Shown: positions 1 through 8,144 of the stretch, in pieces | How positions within the stretch are numbered: position 1 is the first letter of the stretch | How the letters are laid out: the number at the start of each line of letters is the position of its first letter | Origin: Candidatus Aminicenantota bacterium | GTDB taxonomy: Bacteria; Acidobacteriota; Aminicenantia; UBA2199 | NCBI GenBank assembly: GCA_026393835.1 | Contig: JAPKZK010000024.1 | Location: 1 to 46,888, forward strand | DNA length: 46,888 bases | Direction: 5' to 3' | Program-made: the position numbers and the translations under genes | The notes under the pieces: model-generated | The model's database searches: none | What the model was told of the DNA's origin: nothing | The model's input: only the letters and a program-made list of their open reading frames with translations

Positions 1-996
1 AAATTCTGCCCAAAGGTCATCCAGGAACAATGGTTTAATGAGCTTTAAAATGTTTTTTTCGCTGGTGTAATGCGCGCCAAGATTTCTTCGTTCAACAGGA
101 TTCATCACACTTTGAAACATGGAACCGAAAATGGCCGGGGAGATTTTCCCCCAATCCAGGTAACAGCACTCTATTAAAATCCGTCTCATCTCGCTGTCAA
201 ATGAAGCAGGGGGAAGTGTTTCTTCAAATAGTTTACCGTTTACATAGGGGAACTCATTCAATTGCTCGTCGATATTTTTTAAGCGCTTTTCCCTGGGTGT
301 ATCCAGGATATAGAATAATTCGCTTAATCGCGCAGCCAGATCGCTGCCATCTTCCGTTGTTTTTTGCACGATGAAGTCGGCAAAAATGTCCCTATTAAAA
401 ATGGTGCTGTCATCGGCGAATAAACAAAACAATAAACGAACCAGGTACAATTCCAACGGATGGCCTTCGTATCCGATGGCTTTGAGTTTATCATGCAGTT
501 TTCCCATCATTTCAGCCGCCTGGATATTAACAGGGTCCTGCTCTTTGAAAGTCCGTTTCTGATACCCTGCGATAAAACCAAAATAATGGACATTGGTTAC
601 AAAGTCGTTGAGTTTAAATTCAATAGTTAAGTCTTCTTCAAGGTTGTACAGGCGAAAAATATCAAAATCGCTTACCAGGATGTACCTGGGTAATTCGTGC
701 TGTTTTAACCCTTGCAAATAATCTCTTGCCTGTCGGTAGGCTTTATCAAGATTTTTTCCTTTGCTCTTCATTTCCACAAGCAATGTGCCTTTCCAGAGCA
801 TGTCAATATAGCCCTCATGCTCGTCGAGCTTCTTAACGCGATGTTCAAACGAAGCGACTTTCCGTTGATTAATGCCAAATACATTAAAGAAGGCAACCAA
901 AAAGGGTTTTGCGTCAGCGTCCTCGTTGAATGCGTTTTCCCATTCCTTTGAGAACTGAACTGCTCTGTCTTTTATTTCGTTCCAGCTTAGTGCCAT
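1..996 (-). CDS. MmeI-like type II restriction-modification enzyme, N-terminal part (cut by window edge)
   Basis: The reading frame is open for all 332 codons from the ATG at 996 to the window edge, so the C-terminal part is missing. It begins MALSWNEIKDRAVQFSKEW. A PD-(D/E)XK nuclease motif is visible as D65, E75 and K77, giving the D-X9-E-X-K spacing of MmeI-type fused restriction-modification enzymes. The helical region follows, and the end, with NLGAHYTSEKNILKLIKPLF, is the typical approach to the methyltransferase domain of this family. A complete member has about 900 residues and cuts and methylates DNA with one polypeptide. The start has a GGAG ribosome site 9 nt upstream. A candidate promoter lies at 1041-1069. 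The family call is from remembered motifs; the methyltransferase catalytic motif is outside the window. Confidence 0.8.
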   Translation of the reverse strand, partial: MALSWNEIKDRAVQFSKEWENAFNEDADAKPFLVAFFNVFGINQRKVASFEHRVKKLDEHEGYIDMLWKGTLLVEMKSKGKNLDKAYRQARDYLQGLKQHELPRYILVSDFDIFRLYNLEEDLTIEFKLNDFVTNVHYFGFIAGYQKRTFKEQDPVNIQAAEMMGKLHDKLKAIGYEGHPLELYLVRLLFCLFADDSTIFNRDIFADFIVQKTTEDGSDLAARLSELFYILDTPREKRLKNIDEQLNEFPYVNGKLFEETLPPASFDSEMRRILIECCYLDWGKISPAIFGSMFQSVMNPVERRNLGAHYTSEKNILKLIKPLFLDDLWAEF

Positions 997-1040
997 AATT
1001 ACCTACTCCATTATACCACGCCGATTGCACCGTAAGAATA

Positions 1041-1069
1041 TTTTTACCACACCGTTAAAAGAATGTCAA
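1041..1069 (-). promoter_or_regulatory. Candidate promoter of the MmeI-like gene
   Basis: On the minus strand TTGACA (1064-1069) is followed after 17 bp by TAAAAA (1041-1046). A second -10-like TATAAT lies closer to the gene at 1010-1015, without a good -35. Either could serve. Confidence 0.4.
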
Positions 1070-1234
1070 TGCCTGTTTGGAAAAACTGGGGAAGATTAAA
1101 CGCCAGGCAAAAAAACACTGTCCATAATCTTTGTAGGTCCCGAGCCGGATGATGCATAGATTCTCAACCTCCCGGTACGGTCCTACAACCGGGACCCCCA
1201 GCATAGGGGGGGCGCCGGTTTTAAAACGGGCAAC

Positions 1235-2074
1235 TCACTGGAAACTGTACAATTGCTTGATTTCTTCGGGCCAGAGGTTTTCATCGATTGTTTCCAGGAT
1301 CAGCGGTATATCATCCAGCCGGGGGTCCTGCATAATCATTTTAAACGTCTCCCAGCCCAGCAAACCCATTCCCAGGCTATGATGACGGTCGATCCTACTG
1401 CCCAACCCGGCTTTGGCATCGTTCAAATGCATCCCTTTGAGGTACTGAAAACCCACGATCCCGGCAAACTGTTCCATGGTTTTTTCATAAGCTTCGGGCG
1501 TCCGGAGATCGTAACCGGCGGTAAAAGTATGACAGGTATCCAGGCACACACCGATACGACTTTTGTCTTCCACCATCTCGATCAAAGCCCCCAGGTGTTC
1601 GAACCGGTAACCCACACTGCCGCCCTGGCCCGAAGTGTTTTCGATTACCGCCGTCACTCCCTCGGACTCAGCCAGCGCCATATCGACCCCTTCAGCGATC
1701 AACTTTAAACAATCTTCATCGGTCATCATTTTCTTATGGGTTCCCGGGTGGAAATTCAGGTACTTTAAACCCAGTTGGCCGCAGCGTTTCATTTCATCGC
1801 GAAAGGCGGCGCGGGATTTGTCCAGGGAGTCTTTCTCAGGGGCCCCCAGGTTGATCAGGTAGGTATCGTGGGGCAGGATATGGTCCGCCGAATAATTCTC
1901 CCGGCGACAATACTCTTTGAATTTTTCGATCTCATCTTCGGTCAGGGGTTTGGCTTTCCACTGCCGTTGGTTTTTGGTAAACAGGGCAAAGGCTTTGGCC
2001 CCGATCTTTTTGGCGTTCAACGGGGCATTAAACACGCCGTTGGATGCGCTCACATGCGCGCCCACATATTTCAT
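1235..2074 (-). CDS. nfo: Endonuclease IV (AP endonuclease)
   Basis: This is a 279-residue TIM-barrel apurinic/apyrimidinic endonuclease that incises DNA 5' of abasic sites in base excision repair, in the cytoplasm. All nine metal ligands known from E. coli Nfo are present at the same numbers: H69, H109, E145, D179, H182, H216, D229, H231 and E261. The signature stretches HPGTH (109-113), [13 protein letters not shown] and HLNDAK are intact and the length is normal. The start has GAGAGG six bases upstream. The gene stands alone, with a long non-coding gap (997-1234) before the MmeI-like gene. I see only a loose inverted repeat in that gap. Confidence 0.97.
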   Translation of the reverse strand: MKYVGAHVSASNGVFNAPLNAKKIGAKAFALFTKNQRQWKAKPLTEDEIEKFKEYCRRENYSADHILPHDTYLINLGAPEKDSLDKSRAAFRDEMKRCGQLGLKYLNFHPGTHKKMMTDEDCLKLIAEGVDMALAESEGVTAVIENTSGQGGSVGYRFEHLGALIEMVEDKSRIGVCLDTCHTFTAGYDLRTPEAYEKTMEQFAGIVGFQYLKGMHLNDAKAGLGSRIDRHHSLGMGLLGWETFKMIMQDPRLDDIPLILETIDENLWPEEIKQLYSFQ

Positions 2075-2175
2075 GGTTGACCTCTCATTTGTGTCATTTT
2101 TAATTCCAGGGGTTCAATTATACCACAAACCCACCCAATCCGCTTAACGCTCTCGTTTTTTTCCCGGCCATGAGG

Positions 2176-2204
2176 TTGAATTTTATATTGTTTTCGGTTA
2201 TATT
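2176..2204 (+). promoter_or_regulatory. Leaderless-type promoter of the Rpn-like gene
   Basis: TTGAAT (2176-2181), a 17-bp spacer and TATATT (2199-2204) are followed by only six bases before the ATG at 2211. No ribosome binding site fits in between, so transcription would begin at or next to the start codon. The same layout recurs at six other genes in this window. Confidence 0.6.
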
Positions 2205-2210
2205 AGGGAT

Positions 2211-3194
2211 ATGATAATCAAAAAACAAACTGGAAAAACCGGGAAAGCAGTAAAAAACGAAAGAATGGCCTCCGATTACGATTCAGCCTGGAAAGATGTC
2301 ATCGAGGTCCACTTCGGACCATTCCTGGAATTCTTCTTCCCGGATATCCACAAGGATATCGATTTCTCAAAGAAACCCGAATCCCTGAGCAACGAGTTAA
2401 GAAAAATCATACCGGACGGTAAAGTAGGTATACGTCATGCCGATGTGCTGATCAAAGTATATCTTAAAGATGGATCGCAAAAATGTATTTGCGTTCTTAT
2501 CCATGTGGAAGTCCAGGGATCAAAGGAACCCCATTTCTTAGTACGCATTTTCGTTTACTATTACCGGATTTTCGAGCGTTACATGGAACAGGGAGTCGAA
2601 GTCATCAGCCTGGTGATTTTAACCGATGAGGATGAGAACTATCGGCCGGACGAGTATTGTTTCAACCGTTGGGGGTTTGAACTTCGCTTAAAAATCCCGT
2701 TAGTAAAGTTAATCGATTTTAAGAACAAAAAAGAGATGCGGGAACGACTGGATAAATCCACCAACCCGATGGCGATGGTGGTAAAGGCACATTTAAGGAG
2801 TCTCGAAGCGAAAAAAGGCGACAATGAGAAAAAGTATAGTATTAAATATGAACTCATCAAGGAATGCCACAGGCATGGGTACGATAAAAAATCGATTCGC
2901 TCCCTTTTCAATTTTATCGATCTGGCCCTCCGCTTACCGGAGGCTCTTGAAAAACGATTATCGGAAGAAATAACAAAGATAGAGGAGGAATATAAAATGC
3001 AGTACGTAACTAGCTGGGAAAGAATAGCAAAAAAAGAAGGAAAAAAAGAAGGGAAAAAAGAAGGGAAAAAAGAAGGAAAAATAGAAGGAAAACTTGAAAC
3101 AGCCAAACGAATGCTGAGCGACGGCCTGTCTATAGAAAACATCATCAAATATACCGGGCTCAAAGAGAAATACCTAAAAGAACTGACCCATTGA
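2211..3194 (+). CDS. Rpn/YhgA-like PD-(D/E)XK nuclease family protein
   Basis: The product (327 residues) belongs to the Rpn-like group of recombination-promoting nucleases, often annotated as putative transposase or cytosolic protein. The nuclease core is at about residues 20-130: DYDSAWKDVIEVHFGPFLEF, then D78 in RHADVLIKVYL and E100-V-Q102 in LIHVEVQGSKE, a variant PD-(D/E)XK site. The C-terminal quarter is charged and helical and contains a run of KKEG units (DNA at about 3030-3090, a 12-bp tandem repeat), followed by a short helical motif ending in GLKEKYLKEL. This tail is common in the family and prone to length change. The first ATG is supported by the promoter six bases upstream. The natural substrate is unknown. 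Confidence 0.8.
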   Translation: MIIKKQTGKTGKAVKNERMASDYDSAWKDVIEVHFGPFLEFFFPDIHKDIDFSKKPESLSNELRKIIPDGKVGIRHADVLIKVYLKDGSQKCICVLIHVEVQGSKEPHFLVRIFVYYYRIFERYMEQGVEVISLVILTDEDENYRPDEYCFNRWGFELRLKIPLVKLIDFKNKKEMRERLDKSTNPMAMVVKAHLRSLEAKKGDNEKKYSIKYELIKECHRHGYDKKSIRSLFNFIDLALRLPEALEKRLSEEITKIEEEYKMQYVTSWERIAKKEGKKEGKKEGKKEGKIEGKLETAKRMLSDGLSIENIIKYTGLKEKYLKELTH

Positions 3195-3282
3195 AATGTG
3201 CTGCTGTTACGATTTTACGTTCCATATTCTTTTTATTTAAGGATTATGGTATATTCGGATTCTGAATAATAGGAGTTTTAAA

Positions 3283-3546
3283 ATGATGAGAATTTTGATC
3301 CTTCTTTTAATTGCGTTTGTCTGCGGTTCCATCGGCGCCAGCCTGGCCGGCGCCTCTAAAAAGGGCTGCCTTACGAGCATTGTGCTGGGTTTCATCGGCG
3401 CCCTGATCGGCAGTTGGCTCAGCGATAAACTGCATATCGGGGATTTATTCTATTTTAGGGGTATCCCCGTGCTGTGGTCCATTATCGGTTCAGCCCTGTT
3501 CGTGGCGGTCATTAACCTGATCTCAGGCGGAAATTCCAGAAGATAA
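3283..3546 (+). CDS. GlsB/YeaQ/YmgE-like small membrane protein
   Basis: An 87-residue hydrophobic protein with about three membrane helices (residues 3-22, 29-48, 60-80) and glycine-rich packing (GSIGASLAGASKKG, GFIGALIGSWLSD). This fits the transglycosylase-associated GlsB/YeaQ/YmgE family of stress-related inner-membrane proteins, whose molecular role is not established. AGGAG at 3271-3275 precedes two adjacent ATGs (3283 and 3286); either could be used. It stands between unrelated genes and is probably monocistronic. Confidence 0.75.
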   Translation: MMRILILLLIAFVCGSIGASLAGASKKGCLTSIVLGFIGALIGSWLSDKLHIGDLFYFRGIPVLWSIIGSALFVAVINLISGGNSRR

Positions 3547-3554
3547 AACTGTTA

Positions 3555-3603
3555 GCCACGGACGAACAGAGGCGAACACGGACGAACACGGACGAACACG
3601 AAG
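3555..3603 (+). repeat. Dispersed CACGGACGAA repeat
   Basis: A short tandem array built on the ten-base word CACGGACGAA (gccacggacgaa... about 49 bp). The same word recurs at 12709-12738 and 12945-12973, the latter inside the distal end of the CRISPR array. It has no coding potential. Confidence 0.75.
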
Positions 3604-3642
3604 AAAAACAGGAATTAGAAAGCAGTAAAGTCTGAAAAAATC

Positions 3643-3671
3643 TTGACAATTCCAGTATTTCCATATATTAT
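3643..3671 (+). promoter_or_regulatory. Leaderless-type promoter
   Basis: TTGACA (3643-3648), exactly 17 bp, and TATTAT (3666-3671) precede the ATG at 3679 by seven bases. The TTG that would extend the reading frame upstream is the -35 box itself, so the ATG at 3679 is the likelier start. Confidence 0.7.
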
Positions 3672-3678
3672 TTTTTTA

Positions 3679-4344
3679 ATGTTGAAACAAAATTACCTGG
3701 ACATTTATCCCACAGCCGGCATTGCCCAAAAATTGAACGCCGAAAATCTCGAAGAAGAATCGGCGCTGAAACGATTGCTGGCAGATGTTATCACCTACAT
3801 AAAAACAGCGGAAGAGGATAATGTAAAATTCCTTCATGAACAGAGCCGGGGACAACTCACTTCCAAAGATACGGCCCAATTCTTCAGGGGCCATGAGCGG
3901 ACCCGGAATAACCGGGTAATTCTCCAATACCTGGTGACTTTTCTTACGAAACTCCCGATGAAAAAAGATCTCGAGGGCAAAATTGTGAACCCCTTCGATC
4001 AATTAAAATCGTTTATCCTTTATAATGTCAATCTCCTGAAAGACCCGGATGTGGTCTCCATCATATTGGCGGAACACGAACGGTTGGGACTGTTAAATGA
4101 GACCAACTCCTGGTATTACCGGGGACAGATAAACAAGAATTACAAACAGATCCTCGATGTAACGGAAAGCGCCAAAACAGTCTCCAGGGAAGGGTATTGT
4201 AAATTATTCGAAGCTTTGCAGCGTCTTTGTCTTTTCTGGTTCTCCGTTCGCAATGAAGATATCAAGCGGGTAAGAAAAAGCGACATTTATATTTACCGGC
4301 TAACCCGCATATTGATGAAACGGAACGGCTGCCCGGATTCCTGA
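3679..4344 (+). CDS. Hypothetical protein (221 aa)
   Basis: I do not recognise this soluble, mostly helical protein. It starts MLKQNYLDIYPTAGIAQKLN and is rich in charged residues, with no signal peptide, membrane segment or obvious catalytic motif. A YYRGQINKNYKQI stretch and a basic C-terminus are visible. The open frame extends 12 codons upstream to a TTG, but that TTG is the -35 box of a very good promoter whose start point would fall on the ATG used here. The mRNA is therefore probably leaderless. It is convergent with the YgjP gene 55 bp downstream. Confidence 0.6.
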   Translation: MLKQNYLDIYPTAGIAQKLNAENLEEESALKRLLADVITYIKTAEEDNVKFLHEQSRGQLTSKDTAQFFRGHERTRNNRVILQYLVTFLTKLPMKKDLEGKIVNPFDQLKSFILYNVNLLKDPDVVSIILAEHERLGLLNETNSWYYRGQINKNYKQILDVTESAKTVSREGYCKLFEALQRLCLFWFSVRNEDIKRVRKSDIYIYRLTRILMKRNGCPDS

Positions 4345-4399
4345 AAATGAAATAGCCGCGGACTGGGAAAGGAGTTATCCTGTGTTTCGCGGGCAATCG

Positions 4400-4981
4400 T
4401 CAGGTCAACAGTTTTAATCCGAATAAATTCAACTCTTTATCCAACTGCCGGTAATGAGGAAACTGCAGCGCAATGATTCTCTTGAACCTCTGGTTGTGAC
4501 CGCGCACGATGAGGTGGGCCAGTTCATGGAAAACGATATAGGCTATCAACGGCCCCGGTATAAATTGCATATAACGGTTAAAAGTAATAATTCCATCCGA
4601 ACGGCAACTGCCCCACCTGCGTCTCATTTTTCTGAACCTGATCTCTTTTACCCTGACCTGCAATTGCCTGGAATACTGCTCGATATAGGAAGCAATAAGG
4701 GTTTTAAATTCCGCTTCCGTCCAGTGGGTCAATGTCTTTTCCCGGGCGGTCTCAACCTGTGAGATTAATTTACGGTATTTATTTATAATAGATTCCCTGT
4801 GTTCTTCCAGGACTTTTAAAGGATCGATGCCGCGGGGTACGATGACCCTCAAGCCGGAATGCTTGAACTCCACGCGGGAATATCTCACCCGCCGCCGAAT
4901 GACGACAAAAGGTATGCCCTCAAATTCCATGATTACCGGTTCTGCTGCTTTTTTTTCTACCAGTTTTCTAAAGAAATTCAT
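4400..4981 (-). CDS. YgjP-like (DUF45) zinc metallopeptidase
   Basis: A 193-residue protein with the conserved core RRRWGSCRSDGIITFNRYM (about 120-138) followed by the zinc motif HELAH at 152-156 and a third ligand H162 in RGHNQRF. This is the layout of the YgjP/WLM metallopeptidase family. The first 40 residues form the family's beta-rich lead. The substrate is unknown. It is the last gene of a minus-strand run xseA-xseB-membrane protein-ygjP, 10 bp after the preceding stop codon, so it is probably co-transcribed with them. Confidence 0.85.
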   Translation of the reverse strand: MNFFRKLVEKKAAEPVIMEFEGIPFVVIRRRVRYSRVEFKHSGLRVIVPRGIDPLKVLEEHRESIINKYRKLISQVETAREKTLTHWTEAEFKTLIASYIEQYSRQLQVRVKEIRFRKMRRRWGSCRSDGIITFNRYMQFIPGPLIAYIVFHELAHLIVRGHNQRFKRIIALQFPHYRQLDKELNLFGLKLLT

Positions 4982-4991
4982 TATTTTTCCT

Positions 4992-5873
4992 TTAAGATAA
5001 AAGAAAGCTCAGGGCTTCTTTCCATTCTTTTATCCCGGAAGGCCTGAAGATAATCTTTTCGTTTTCTTTTTGCAAAATGATCTTATTGCCCTCGATCTTT
5101 ATGTCCGGTTTCTGCCGGTGGATATCGACCGCCCAGACCGGCCTCATAAAAACAAACATCATCAACCGACCGGACGTCAATACCAAATAACAAAAATTGT
5201 TCTGCCTACGGAACCTCCGTATACTGGAATATACCACATAACTCTCTTCCAGGCGAATGGGGTCTCCTTCAAAATACCTGGACGAAGGCCTTCTCCCGGA
5301 AAATAAAAAGATGACCAGGACGATAATTAAAGGCAAAATCATCGCGGCCAGGAATATGATGTCGTTCAGATAACACCGCAAGGGCGCGGAATACGTTGCC
5401 GTATTGCGCATGACGGCTTGTCCCTTGTAAAAACAGCCCCGGGTCATTTTAGCCATGATATACCGCCCGGACAAAAGGGACGGACCGGCCACACCGATAT
5501 AAAGGGTCGCGTCCCCCACGGTCTGGGCATATACGACTTCGATTGTCTTGCGGGGATTGGATATGTAATAAATCTCGCCCGGCCCGGCTGAAGCTTTGTA
5601 TAGTACTTTTTTACTGGAAGCGGGCAACCCGGCCACATCCATGGCGGGTTTCACGGCAACTTTTATAAACACCGTCGCCTTTTTAAGGGAATATACCTCC
5701 CAACCATTGCCCTGGTAGATTTTTACCTTAGAACCCACCGGCGCCATGGTCTCGATGTCCTTCCACTGTAAGGCCCCATAACCGGTAAGTACCCCGGGGC
5801 CAAAATATATATAAAAGACAATCCCTATTAACAGCAGGTACGGAACAAGAACCAGTATTAGTAATTTTTTCAT
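4992..5873 (-). CDS. Membrane protein with C-terminal PH-like domain (hypothetical)
   Basis: I chose the ATG at 5873 (MKKLLILVLVPYLLLIG). It lies one base after the xseB stop codon, whereas an upstream extension would run inside xseB and lacks sense. The 293-residue protein has an N-terminal membrane helix (about 2-22), a roughly 150-residue extracytoplasmic part, and a second strongly hydrophobic helix (IIFLAAMILPLIIVLVIFLF). The cytoplasmic tail has alternating strands and ends in a helix (GIKEWKEALSFLL), reminiscent of a PH-like fold. No enzyme motif is seen. The position in the operon gives no clear functional hint. Confidence 0.6.
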   Translation of the reverse strand: MKKLLILVLVPYLLLIGIVFYIYFGPGVLTGYGALQWKDIETMAPVGSKVKIYQGNGWEVYSLKKATVFIKVAVKPAMDVAGLPASSKKVLYKASAGPGEIYYISNPRKTIEVVYAQTVGDATLYIGVAGPSLLSGRYIMAKMTRGCFYKGQAVMRNTATYSAPLRCYLNDIIFLAAMILPLIIVLVIFLFSGRRPSSRYFEGDPIRLEESYVVYSSIRRFRRQNNFCYLVLTSGRLMMFVFMRPVWAVDIHRQKPDIKIEGNKIILQKENEKIIFRPSGIKEWKEALSFLLS

Positions 5874-5874
5874 T

Positions 5875-6204
5875 TTAAAAAGGGTCATCCTGGCCGATGC
5901 GGTCTTCGGTGGGTTCATCGGACTCAGCGGTCTCGCCGGCGGCGCTGGATTCAACCGGTTCGCTGTTTACCGCAGATGCGGCGACTTCACTGGAACTTCG
6001 CAGTAGTTGGGAAAATTCGGTTTCCAGTTTTTGGAACTCGCCTTTCTGCTCATTCAGTATCTCCATACACACACGGGCCGCGCCCAACGCTTCCCTGGTT
6101 TTTTCCACCAGGTCATCGATGCCCACTTCATCTTTATTTAAGGACTCGGTAATCTTTTCCAGTATGGTATAATTATCTTCATACTTGCGGGATTTCTGAC
6201 TCAT
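5875..6204 (-). CDS. xseB: Exodeoxyribonuclease VII small subunit
   Basis: A 109-residue protein whose first 70 residues match the XseB helical hairpin: YEDNYTILEKITESLNKDEV, then a coiled segment with MEILNEQKGEFQKLE. Several XseB chains bind the long C-terminal coiled coil of XseA. The remaining ~40 residues are an acidic, serine/alanine-rich tail that ordinary XseB proteins (about 70-80 residues) lack. The start codon overlaps the xseA stop as ATGA (6201-6204), which indicates translational coupling and equal transcription of both subunits. Confidence 0.88.
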   Translation of the reverse strand: MSQKSRKYEDNYTILEKITESLNKDEVGIDDLVEKTREALGAARVCMEILNEQKGEFQKLETEFSQLLRSSSEVAASAVNSEPVESSAAGETAESDEPTEDRIGQDDPF

Positions 6205-7958
6205 GTTTCCTCCTTTTTCGTCTCTTTTTTTACCCTGGCGGCGCCGTCACGGAACTTTAAAACGGCGCTCTCTTTCTGCTCAAATTCTTGTAGAGTTTTT
6301 ATGGCCCGGTTGTTTTCATCCAGGGTCAGGGTAAATCCTTTTTCCAGTATATTCTGCGGATCATTGGCCTGGACCAATTGCCGGCGAACCCCGATATCTT
6401 CCCGGGCGTCGTTGTGATTTTTCAGGGCCTGCGCCAATAAGTTCCCGGCTTTATGCAGGATATCTTCTTGCTCTTTCCGGATGTCCTTGCGCTGTTTCTC
6501 AAAATCCAACTTTAAAATGGTTTTTTCTACCTGTTTGACTTCCCTTTGGCGCAGCGCGGCGGTTTTTTCCAGCAGTTGACGGGTCAAGACGGTAATGCGC
6601 CGCCCCTGGTCCCGCACGGTATAGATGACGGATTGCTCCAGGCCCCGGAGCCGCGAAAAAAATCTTTCTTCTCGCTGCCTGAGATAACCGGACACCCGGG
6701 CCGGGATATTTCTTAAAAAAGCTTTTAGCTTTTCCATTTCCATGAGCTGTACATTGCTGAAATGATGGATCAAACGGGTAATGGTAATGGATAGCTGCTC
6801 TTGAAGATTGACATAACGGTCCTGGAGATATTTCCCGATCCCCGAAGGGGTGGCCGGCGTGGGGGTCAACCAGGAGCACTGCTCGACGGCGGACAGGTCT
6901 TTTTCATGGCCGATGGCGGTGAGGATAGGAATGCGGGCCAGGCAAACCCTGCGGCACAGGCGCAGGTCGTTAAATATGGCCAGGGATTGTTCACTGCCGC
7001 CGCCGCGGGCAATAATAACGGCGTCCAGGGCGATTCCCGAATTATTCTCCAGGTAATCCAGGGCCCGGATCATCATGTCCACGGCATTGGCGCCTTCCAT
7101 GCGCGAATCCACGAAAAAGAAACGGTACTTGTTGCCGTAAGGATGCAGGCCGGCGTCGATATCGCGAATGGATGTACCCTGCCCGGACGTGATAAGCCCG
7201 ATGCGGGAAATGAGAACAGGCATCGGCAATTTTTTCTGATTCTCGAGTATTCCTTCTTCTTTTAATTTATCAAGGGTAATCTCCCGCTGGTTCCTGATTT
7301 TGGCCTGTGTGTATTCGGGCAGGATATCCAGCAAGCTTAAGCGGACATCGATCACATTTCTTAAGGGGAGATACACTTCGACATTACAGAAGACCGGCAG
7401 GTCTTTTTCGAGGGACTGGGCCACCCCGGACTCTTTCAATTTCCGGTTGATTTTCTCAAGGTTGGCTTTCTTGATCTCCACCCGGAAAAAGATATCCATT
7501 TTTTCATCCTCATCTTTCAGGTCAAGGTATGAGGCCCATTGGTAATTTTTCACATCCGAGGCAATGACGCCGCGGACCCAGGTATTGCCGCGGATGCCTT
7601 CGCGAATCAAGCGATCGATGCGGTTGCGCAGGTCCGCCACGGAATAGGAATCGGGAAATTTGGCCAGTTCCGGTCTATCGACGGGTTTAACCGGCATGGA
7701 GGGGGTCGCCGGGGTTGCCGGGGTTGCCGGGGTTGCCGACGCTGATGCCCGGAGATTATTTTTAAGTTTTTCTATTTCCGAGGTAACCCCGGGTTCGTCC
7801 CCGGGGCGGATGAGCCAACTTTTATCCGCGGGGTTCCAGCGATAGCCCCTCAATTTCAAATCGTCTTTGATGGGAAAGGCGTTATATATATGAATACTGT
7901 TCTCATCAAAGGCCACGCTGACTTCCGCGCCGTTTATAATCAAAGATACCCACTTCAT
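6201..7958 (-). CDS. xseA: Exodeoxyribonuclease VII large subunit with N-terminal extension
   Basis: This is the catalytic subunit of the single-strand-specific exonuclease VII. After an OB-fold (about 101-210, with GNTWVRGVIASDV) comes the nuclease core with ARGGGSEQSLAIFND and IPILTAIGHEKD, then the long coiled coil that binds XseB. The start at 7958 (MKWVSLIING) has AGGA eight bases upstream; a further ATG at 7994 has no ribosome site. At 585 residues it exceeds the usual 400-450. An extra ~70-residue N-terminal domain (with LKLRGYRWNPADKSWLIRP) is joined by a linker of ATP triplets (about 75-86) encoded by 9-bp tandem repeats near 7700-7740. The region after GHEKD is less conserved than usual. 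Confidence 0.9.
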   Translation of the reverse strand: MKWVSLIINGAEVSVAFDENSIHIYNAFPIKDDLKLRGYRWNPADKSWLIRPGDEPGVTSEIEKLKNNLRASASATPATPATPATPSMPVKPVDRPELAKFPDSYSVADLRNRIDRLIREGIRGNTWVRGVIASDVKNYQWASYLDLKDEDEKMDIFFRVEIKKANLEKINRKLKESGVAQSLEKDLPVFCNVEVYLPLRNVIDVRLSLLDILPEYTQAKIRNQREITLDKLKEEGILENQKKLPMPVLISRIGLITSGQGTSIRDIDAGLHPYGNKYRFFFVDSRMEGANAVDMMIRALDYLENNSGIALDAVIIARGGGSEQSLAIFNDLRLCRRVCLARIPILTAIGHEKDLSAVEQCSWLTPTPATPSGIGKYLQDRYVNLQEQLSITITRLIHHFSNVQLMEMEKLKAFLRNIPARVSGYLRQREERFFSRLRGLEQSVIYTVRDQGRRITVLTRQLLEKTAALRQREVKQVEKTILKLDFEKQRKDIRKEQEDILHKAGNLLAQALKNHNDAREDIGVRRQLVQANDPQNILEKGFTLTLDENNRAIKTLQEFEQKESAVLKFRDGAARVKKETKKEET

Positions 7959-8018
7959 CGCTGTTGTCCTTGTTGTTTTTACACACCCGCTCATGGTTCA
8001 TTATTTTTCTAAGAAAGA

Positions 8019-8047
8019 AATATAAACCATTTCATTCATAAAATCAA
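8019..8047 (-). promoter_or_regulatory. Promoter of the xseA operon
   Basis: On the minus strand TTGATT (8042-8047), a 17-bp spacer and TATATT (8019-8024), about 60 bp upstream of the xseA start at 7958. It is divergent from the promoter at 8069-8097. Confidence 0.6.
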
Positions 8048-8068
8048 TTCCTAAAATTTGTCCGGGGG

Positions 8069-8097
8069 TTGAAAAAAGCCGTGATTTCATTTATAAT
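8069..8097 (+). promoter_or_regulatory. Promoter of the TPR-protein gene
   Basis: TTGAAA (8069-8074), a 17-bp spacer and a perfect TATAAT (8092-8097), about 48 bp upstream of the start codon at 8145. Confidence 0.75.
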
Positions 8098-8144
8098 ATC
8101 AATTCGTACGATTAACATTTCACTTAAGACTTAGAGGAGATCAT

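Noticed and set aside
1253..1708. 151-codon plus-strand frame
   Set aside because: Antisense shadow of endonuclease IV, whose minus-strand frame has all catalytic residues.
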